Below are positions 59,536-64,000 of a DNA stretch of 64,000 bases, piece by piece. Below the pieces are notes generated by a model. The model saw nothing but the letters and a program-made list of their open reading frames with translations. It was not told the DNA's origin and made no database searches. How positions within the stretch are numbered: the first letter of the stretch is position 1; every line of letters begins with the position of its first letter. Made by a program: the position numbers and the translations under genes. The DNA lies in contig NZ_JANFDG010000004.1 of NCBI RefSeq assembly GCF_024609765.1, positions 1 to 64,000 on the forward strand. Direction: 5' to 3'. The DNA is from Shinella pollutisoli (GTDB taxonomy: Bacteria > Pseudomonadota > Alphaproteobacteria > Rhizobiales > Rhizobiaceae).

Positions 59536-60249
59536 ATGCTGGCGCTGACGATCGAAGGGCTCGAACTTACCTATCCCGGCCTCGCCGCGCCGGTGCTGGA
59601 CATCCCCGGGCTCACCGTCGCGGCGGGGGCGCATGTCGCGCTTACCGGCGCCTCCGGCTCGGGCAAGACCAGCCTCGTCAACGTGATCACCGGCATGGAG
59701 CGGGCCGGCCGCGGCCGCATCCTGTGGAACGGCGAGGACATCGCCCTCCTCTCGGAGAACCGCCGCGACGGCTGGCGGCTCGCCCATGTCGGCCTCGTCA
59801 TGCAGGAGTTCCACCTCTTTCCCGGCCTCTCGGCGGAGGCCAACGTGCTCCTGCCGCACCGCCTCTCGCGCCTGTCGCTGGAGCCCGGCATGCGCCGCCG
59901 CGCGCTCGACCTTCTCGAACGGGTCGGCATCGAGCGGCCCGGCCAGCCGGTCGAGACGATGTCGCGCGGCCAGATGCAGCGCGTCGCCGTCGCCCGGGCG
60001 CTGGTCGGCCGGCCGGGGGTCGTCGTCGCCGACGAACCGACGGCGAGCCTCGACAGGGAGGCGGGTGCCGCGGTCTCGGACCTCCTCCTCGAGCTCGCCC
60101 GCGAGACCGGCGCCACCCTGATCGCGGCAAGCCACGACGAGCGGCTGATCGGCCGGCTCGACCGGGTGGTGCGGCTCGAGAACGGCCGAATCGCCGGCGA
60201 GGCCGCCGTGCATCCGGGCGAAGGCACGAAGGTCGCTGCCGCTCTTTGA
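59536..60249 (+). CDS. MacB/LolD-type ABC transporter ATP-binding protein
   Basis: A 237-residue ATPase. Walker A is TGASGSGKTSLVNVITG, the Q-loop VMQEFHLFPGLSAEA, and Walker B VVVADEPTASLDREAG. The signature reads MSRGQMQRVAVARAL, with Arg in place of the usual Gly of LSGGQ. The H-loop is AASHDERL. The next gene encodes its FtsX-fold permease. MacB-type systems do not move ions through a channel; they use mechanical work on periplasmic partners, so a direct zinc pump is not implied. Confidence 0.85.
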   Translation: MLALTIEGLELTYPGLAAPVLDIPGLTVAAGAHVALTGASGSGKTSLVNVITGMERAGRGRILWNGEDIALLSENRRDGWRLAHVGLVMQEFHLFPGLSAEANVLLPHRLSRLSLEPGMRRRALDLLERVGIERPGQPVETMSRGQMQRVAVARALVGRPGVVVADEPTASLDREAGAAVSDLLLELARETGATLIAASHDERLIGRLDRVVRLENGRIAGEAAVHPGEGTKVAAAL

Positions 60250-60289
60250 ACCCGGAGCCGTCCCGGCGGACGCGTAGGATCGCGCAGAA

Positions 60290-60336
60290 ACGAGACAGAC
60301 GGTGCTTTTCGCGCTTCGGACAAGAGCGAAAATGCC
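60290..60336. repeat. Small palindromic repeat, family C, partial copy
   Basis: GCTTTTCGCGCTTCGGACAA and GAGCGAAAATGCCC form a stem-loop like the first half of the element at 50703-50816 (in inverted orientation). It lies between the ATPase and permease genes. Confidence 0.55.
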
Positions 60337-60350
60337 CTGAGAGGAAAACC

Positions 60351-61631
60351 ATGTTCCATTTCATCCTCGCCGACCTTCGCCGCAACCGCATCGGCGTCGC
60401 TCTCGTCGCCCTGCTCGTGGCGCTCGCCACCGCGCTCGGCGTGGCGGTGACGCTGCAGGAGCGGGCGCTCCGGCTCGGCAGCGCCCGCGCCTCCGCCCCC
60501 TTCGACCTCGTGGTGGGCGCGGCCGGCAGCGAGACGCAGCTCGTGCTCTCCGCGGTGTTCCTGCAGGCGGCTCCGCTGCCGCTTGCCGGCCCCGAGGTGC
60601 TCGCGGCGCTCCGGGCCGATCCGCGCGTCGAACGGGCGATCCCCGTCGGCTTCGGCGATTTCGTCGGCAGCCATCCGATCGTCGGCACGACGTCGGAGGC
60701 GATCGACCTGTTCGGCGGGCTCGCCGAGGGCACGGGCTTTGCGCATTTCGGCGACGCGGTGGCGGGCGCGCTGGTGCGCCAGGCCGTCGGCTCCAGCTTC
60801 CATCCCTTCCACGGCAATGCCGGCGAGGCGGGCGAGGTGCATGCCGAGGCCGAATACCGCATCGTCGGCCGCCTCGCGCCGACCGGAACGCCCTGGGACC
60901 GCGCCATCCTCGTGCCCATCCAGTCCGTCTGGGACGTCCACGCCGACCACGACCACGCGGCGGGCGGGGAAGAGGACGGGCATGACCACGCCGCGGAGGC
61001 GGCGCACGAGCACGACGATGATCACGGCCACGACCACGACCACGCCGGCGGCGCCGGCCGGCCGGTCGACGAGACGGTGCTGGCGGGCGGCGACAATCCC
61101 GGCGTGCCGGCCATCGTCGTCAAGCCGAGGAGCATCGCCGACGCCTACACGCTGCGCCAGGAATACCGCCGCGACACGACGATGGCGGTGTTCCCGGGCG
61201 AGGTGCTGACGCGGCTCTACGGCACGCTGGGCGACGCCCGCCGCGTGCTCGACGCGATCGCCGGCGGCGCGCAGGCGCTGGTCGCCGCGGCGATCCTGAT
61301 GGTGGTCGTCGTGCACGTGCTGCAGCGCCGCCGGCAGATCGGCGCGCTGCGGGCCTTCGGGGCGCCGCGCGCGGTGGTGCTGTCGATGGTCTGGCTGGAG
61401 GTGTTCCTGATCCTGGCGGGCGGGCTGCTTGCCGGCTTCGCGCTCGGATACGGCGCCGTCAGGCTCCTCTCCGTGCGGCTGACGGAGGCGAGCGGCGTCG
61501 TGCTGCCGGTCGGCTTCACCGCCGCCGACGCCTGGACGCTCATCGGCCTGCTCGCGGTCGCGGCGCTCGCCACGCTCGTGCCGGTGCTGATCGCCTATCG
61601 CCAGACCCCGGCCCAGGCGCTGCGTGCCTGA
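60351..61631 (+). CDS. FtsX/MacB-type ABC permease with a histidine-rich periplasmic loop
   Basis: A 426-residue permease. There is one N-terminal helix (IGVALVALLVALATALGVAV), then a large periplasmic domain of about 225 residues, and three C-terminal helices: AGGAQALVAAAILMVVVVHV, MVWLEVFLILAGGLLAGFAL and WTLIGLLAVAALATLVPVLI. Residues 197-231 hold 11 histidines with aspartates (HADHDH, GHDH, HEH, HGHDHDH), a likely Zn2+ or Ni2+ binding loop. The layout matches zinc-responsive MacB-like loci such as PA4063-PA4066 and Zrg of Vibrio. GAGAGGAAAACC precedes the ATG. Confidence 0.82.
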   Translation: MFHFILADLRRNRIGVALVALLVALATALGVAVTLQERALRLGSARASAPFDLVVGAAGSETQLVLSAVFLQAAPLPLAGPEVLAALRADPRVERAIPVGFGDFVGSHPIVGTTSEAIDLFGGLAEGTGFAHFGDAVAGALVRQAVGSSFHPFHGNAGEAGEVHAEAEYRIVGRLAPTGTPWDRAILVPIQSVWDVHADHDHAAGGEEDGHDHAAEAAHEHDDDHGHDHDHAGGAGRPVDETVLAGGDNPGVPAIVVKPRSIADAYTLRQEYRRDTTMAVFPGEVLTRLYGTLGDARRVLDAIAGGAQALVAAAILMVVVVHVLQRRRQIGALRAFGAPRAVVLSMVWLEVFLILAGGLLAGFALGYGAVRLLSVRLTEASGVVLPVGFTAADAWTLIGLLAVAALATLVPVLIAYRQTPAQALRA

Positions 61632-61658
61632 GCCGGGGCCGCCGGCGGTCCGGGGGGA

Positions 61659-62615
61659 TCAGGCCGCCTGGACGGACTTGGTGCGCGCGCCCTCGATGAA
61701 GGCGAGCGTGCGTTCGAGGTCGACGATGCCGGCCTGGCTGCCGAGGCCGGTCGCGTTGAGCGCGGAGGAGGCCTGCGCGAGCCGCGTCGCCGCCTCCGGG
61801 TCGTAGCCCTGCAGCAGGCCGGCGGCGAAGCCGGCGTTGAAGGCGTCGCCGCAGCCGCAGGTGCACACCACGTCGATCTCGAAAGCCGGCATGTGGAAGC
61901 GCGTGCCGTCGGCGTGGTGATAATAGGCGCCGGCCTCGCCCATGGTCATGATCGTGCACCGGACGCCGAGGTCGTTGAAGTAGCGGCCGATGTCCTCCTT
62001 CGTCGTCAGGCCGGACAGCGCCCGCGCCTCCTCGATGGAGGGGATGAAATAATCGGTGTGCGGCAGCAGGCCGGCGACGTTCTCCATGTCCTTGCGGTCG
62101 GCGGCGAAGACGTCGAGCGTGGTGATGCGGCCGCGGCGCTTGGCCTCGGCCATCAGGCGGAAGCTGCGCTCGCCGTCCATCCGGTCCATGAGCCCGGTGC
62201 CGCCCATGTGGACGATCCTGGCGTCCAGCACCTTGTCGTAGTCGTCCTCGTCGATGACGAAGGCGCCGGTGGCGCCGCGCATGTGCAGCGCCGGGCGCTG
62301 GCCGTCCGGCCGCGTCGTGACGATGGAGGAGGAGGTGCCGACGCCCGGGCAGAGCTGCATCATCGACGTGTCGATGTCGAACTGGCCCATGCGGCGGATC
62401 ACCCATTCGCCCATCAGGTCGTCGCCGATGCCGCCGACGGCCAGCACCTTCATGCCGTATTTCGCCGCGACGATGGCGGCGGCGCCCGCCGCCCCGGAGA
62501 CGGCCATCGCCACCTCCTCTATGAAATAGGTGTTGCCGCCCGGCGGGATCTCGGTGACCGGCCGGCCGAGGCAATCGAAGGTGAAGAAGCCGATCGAGGT
62601 GTAGTCGTACTGCAT
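61659..62615 (-). CDS. PfkB-family carbohydrate kinase
   Basis: A 318-residue ribokinase-family kinase. The sugar-binding start is IPPGGNTYFIEEVAMAVSGA with AAKYGMKVLAVGGIGDDLMG. The catalytic block reads VCTCGCGDAFNAGFAAGLLQ, with Cys where most members have GAGD. Lying downstream of a SorC-type regulator and beside a ribose-type ABC permease, it probably phosphorylates the sugar that system imports. The sugar is unknown. GGGAGGAACAG precedes the ATG. Confidence 0.82.
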   Translation of the reverse strand: MQYDYTSIGFFTFDCLGRPVTEIPPGGNTYFIEEVAMAVSGAAGAAAIVAAKYGMKVLAVGGIGDDLMGEWVIRRMGQFDIDTSMMQLCPGVGTSSSIVTTRPDGQRPALHMRGATGAFVIDEDDYDKVLDARIVHMGGTGLMDRMDGERSFRLMAEAKRRGRITTLDVFAADRKDMENVAGLLPHTDYFIPSIEEARALSGLTTKEDIGRYFNDLGVRCTIMTMGEAGAYYHHADGTRFHMPAFEIDVVCTCGCGDAFNAGFAAGLLQGYDPEAATRLAQASSALNATGLGSQAGIVDLERTLAFIEGARTKSVQAA

Positions 62616-62751
62616 GGTCTGTTCCTCCCGGACCGGCGCGTTCGCGCCGATGCGCTCTGGTTGACGTCAAAAGGGTTCCGCTGCGCCGGCCCCTCCGGAC
62701 CGCCGCACCGTCGTGGCCGGCAATGTTCCGCGTCTCCTCCGCCCGCCGGCC

Positions 62752-63687
62752 TCAGCCGTCGAGCAGGCTCTCCCCGACCTGCTCGTCCGTCAGGATCACG
62801 TGGGGAGAAAGAAGTTTCATGGCCGCGCGGAAGGCCGAGAGCTTGTGCCAGCCGCCCGAGGCCAGCACGATCTTGCGCGCCGAGCGCAGGGTATGCGGGT
62901 CGACGGCGACCACGCGCCGGTTGACGTCGTGGTCGATGACCCGGCCGTCCGCGTCGATGAAGCGGCAGAGGATGTCGCCGATGGCGCCGGCCCGCTGCAG
63001 CGAGACCATCTCCTCCTTGTCGAGCAGGCCGTAGCTGACGAAGGTGGAGGACGGCGACAGGTCGCCGACGCTGACAATGGCGATGTCGAGGTTCTCCGAG
63101 CGGCGGAAGACCTCGCGGATGCCCGGGTGCGTGAGGAGCGCGTCGCGGGTGCGCTCGTCGGGCGCGAAGACCGGCGCGGCGATCAGGTAGCTCTCCGCCG
63201 AGAGCCGGTCGCCGAGCCGCCAGGCGAATTCCGACGGGTTGAAGGTGCTGACCCGGGTGAGCCCGCCGAGCAGCGAGACCACCGAGACGCCGGCATGCTG
63301 CTGCTGCGGGATCGACGGCAGGCAGGAGCTCAGCGTCTTGCCCCAGCCGAGGCCGATCGTCGTGTTCTCGCTCAGGAGGTCGGTCAGGTACTCGCCGAGC
63401 ACGGTGCCGATGATCTCCGGCACCATGTCCGGCTTCTGCGGCATCGGCACGACGATGGCGCGCTCGACCTTGAACTTGCGCTCCAGCTCGCGCTCCAGCT
63501 TGACGCAGTGGCTGTGCTTGGAGAGCACGCGGATCTGCACCGTGCCGTCGAGGCGGGCGGCCGCCAGCATGCGCAGCACCCGCGTGCGCGTCATGCCGAG
63601 CTCCTGGGCGACCTGATCCTGTGTCAGTCCCTCCTTGTAGTAGAGCCAGGCGGCCCGGGTCCGCAGATCGTCGTTCAGATCAGACAC
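62752..63687 (-). CDS. SorC-family sugar-binding transcriptional regulator
   Basis: A 311-residue regulator started at GTG 63687 (SDLNDDLRTR). The N-terminal HTH is LTQDQVAQELGMTRTRVLRM. The C-terminal sugar-phosphate-binding domain has IGLGWGKTLSSCLPSI, VVSLLGGLTRVSTFNPSEFA and RKIVLASGGWHKLSAFRAAM. The effector is probably the phosphorylated sugar made by the adjacent PfkB kinase, and the target the ABC operon upstream. An ATG 22 codons earlier (63753) would add an unrelated N-terminal stretch and is less likely. Confidence 0.87.
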   Translation of the reverse strand: MSDLNDDLRTRAAWLYYKEGLTQDQVAQELGMTRTRVLRMLAAARLDGTVQIRVLSKHSHCVKLERELERKFKVERAIVVPMPQKPDMVPEIIGTVLGEYLTDLLSENTTIGLGWGKTLSSCLPSIPQQQHAGVSVVSLLGGLTRVSTFNPSEFAWRLGDRLSAESYLIAAPVFAPDERTRDALLTHPGIREVFRRSENLDIAIVSVGDLSPSSTFVSYGLLDKEEMVSLQRAGAIGDILCRFIDADGRVIDHDVNRRVVAVDPHTLRSARKIVLASGGWHKLSAFRAAMKLLSPHVILTDEQVGESLLDG

Positions 63688-63765
63688 TCTCTCACTCTCT
63701 GTCAGGGGTTGGTCCAGTCTGCGTATAAATGACGGAACGGGCGCCTGCCGCAAGGGCGATCGCGC

Positions 63766-64000
63766 TCAGCCGCGTCGGCGGAAGAGATCGACCAGCACGG
63801 CGATGAGCACGACGCCGCCGACGATCACCCGCTGCCAGAAGCCGGAGACGTTGAGCAGCACGGTGCCATTGGCGAGCACGGTGAGCAGCATGGCGCCGAG
63901 CATCGTGCCGACGATCGAGCCCTGGCCGCCGCGCAGGCTGGTGCCGCCGAGGATGGCCGCGGTGATCGCGCCCATCAGCCACCCCTCGCCGACCGAGGGC
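63766..64000 (-). CDS. Ribose-type ABC transporter permease, C-terminal part (cut by window edge)
   Basis: The last 77 residues of an RbsC/XylH-type permease. It runs from PSVGEGWLMGAITAAILGG through SLRGGQGSIVGTMLGAMLLT and LANGTVLLNVSGFWQRVIVG to VLVDLFRRRG. The GGTSLRGGQGSIVGT block is diagnostic. The frame is open to the window end, so the start lies outside. Its stop is about 80 bases upstream of the SorC regulator start. It belongs to a monosaccharide importer whose other parts are beyond the window. Confidence 0.9.
   Translation of the reverse strand, partial: PSVGEGWLMGAITAAILGGTSLRGGQGSIVGTMLGAMLLTVLANGTVLLNVSGFWQRVIVGGVVLIAVLVDLFRRRG

Overview
This is high-GC DNA with compact operons, many ATGA/TGATG overlaps and GTG/TTG starts. 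The gene families (uxu/uxa, paa, thi, periplasmic-binding ABC importers, FCD-type GntR regulators) and the GC-rich palindromic intergenic mosaic repeats point to an alphaproteobacterium of the order Hyphomicrobiales (Rhizobiales), most likely Rhizobiaceae or a close relative. I see no rRNA, tRNA, phage, insertion sequence or CRISPR array. The content is chromosome-like or chromid-like catabolic DNA.

Layout. (1) 0.3-4.6 kb, minus strand: a thiamine salvage operon, thiX-thiY-thiM-thiE-thiD, led by a TPP riboswitch. (2) 4.9-5.0 kb, minus strand: a candidate AbcR/alpha-r15-like small RNA, divergent from a MocR-family regulator at 5.2-6.6 kb. (3) 6.8-8.1 kb: a DUF983 membrane protein converging on an unusual GntR regulator with two possible HTH segments. 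(4) 8.5-13.8 kb: a tagaturonate-reductase-like dehydrogenase, a complete polar-amino-acid-type ABC importer and a zinc alcohol dehydrogenase. (5) 14.5-24.3 kb: a D-glucuronate module with uxuA, an FCD-GntR repressor, uxaC, a four-gene Fe3+/polyamine-type ABC importer and uxuB. Together the enzymes take glucuronate to fructuronate, mannonate and 2-keto-3-deoxygluconate. (6) 24.2-30.5 kb: an Amadori-compound (fructosamine) module with a UTRA-GntR regulator, a FrlB/FraB-like deglycase, a FrlD-like kinase, an ABC permease, an FAD oxidoreductase and a binding protein. Three copies of an operator (consensus TTGTCTGACAA) tie it together.

(7) 30.7-56.8 kb: a phenylethylamine/phenylacetate island. FeaR-like regulator, aldehyde dehydrogenase and copper amine oxidase would turn 2-phenylethylamine into phenylacetate. 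PaaK activates it, PaaABCDE epoxidises it, PaaG isomerises it, PaaZ (and perhaps PaaN) opens and oxidises the ring, and a FadJ-like fusion plus PaaJ finish beta-oxidation. A five-gene branched-chain-type ABC importer sits inside the island. Two regulators of different families, PaaX and a PaaR-like TetR, flank it, with matching TetR-type operators at about 44.29 and 55.83 kb.

(8) 57-61.6 kb: a secreted alkaline phosphatase behind a probable Pho box, then a three-gene MacB/FtsX-type ABC system with an 11-histidine periplasmic loop, probably linked to zinc. (9) 61.7-64 kb, minus strand: a PfkB sugar kinase, a SorC-family regulator and the end of a ribose-type ABC permease, the edge of another sugar-uptake locus.

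At least a dozen copies of one GC-rich palindromic repeat (core CTTCTCCCC...GGGGAGAAGG with GGCCCGAAGGGCC) fill the gaps between operons; two rarer repeat families occur twice each. All starts were chosen by eye from Shine-Dalgarno sequences, overlaps and family N-termini; no database search was run.
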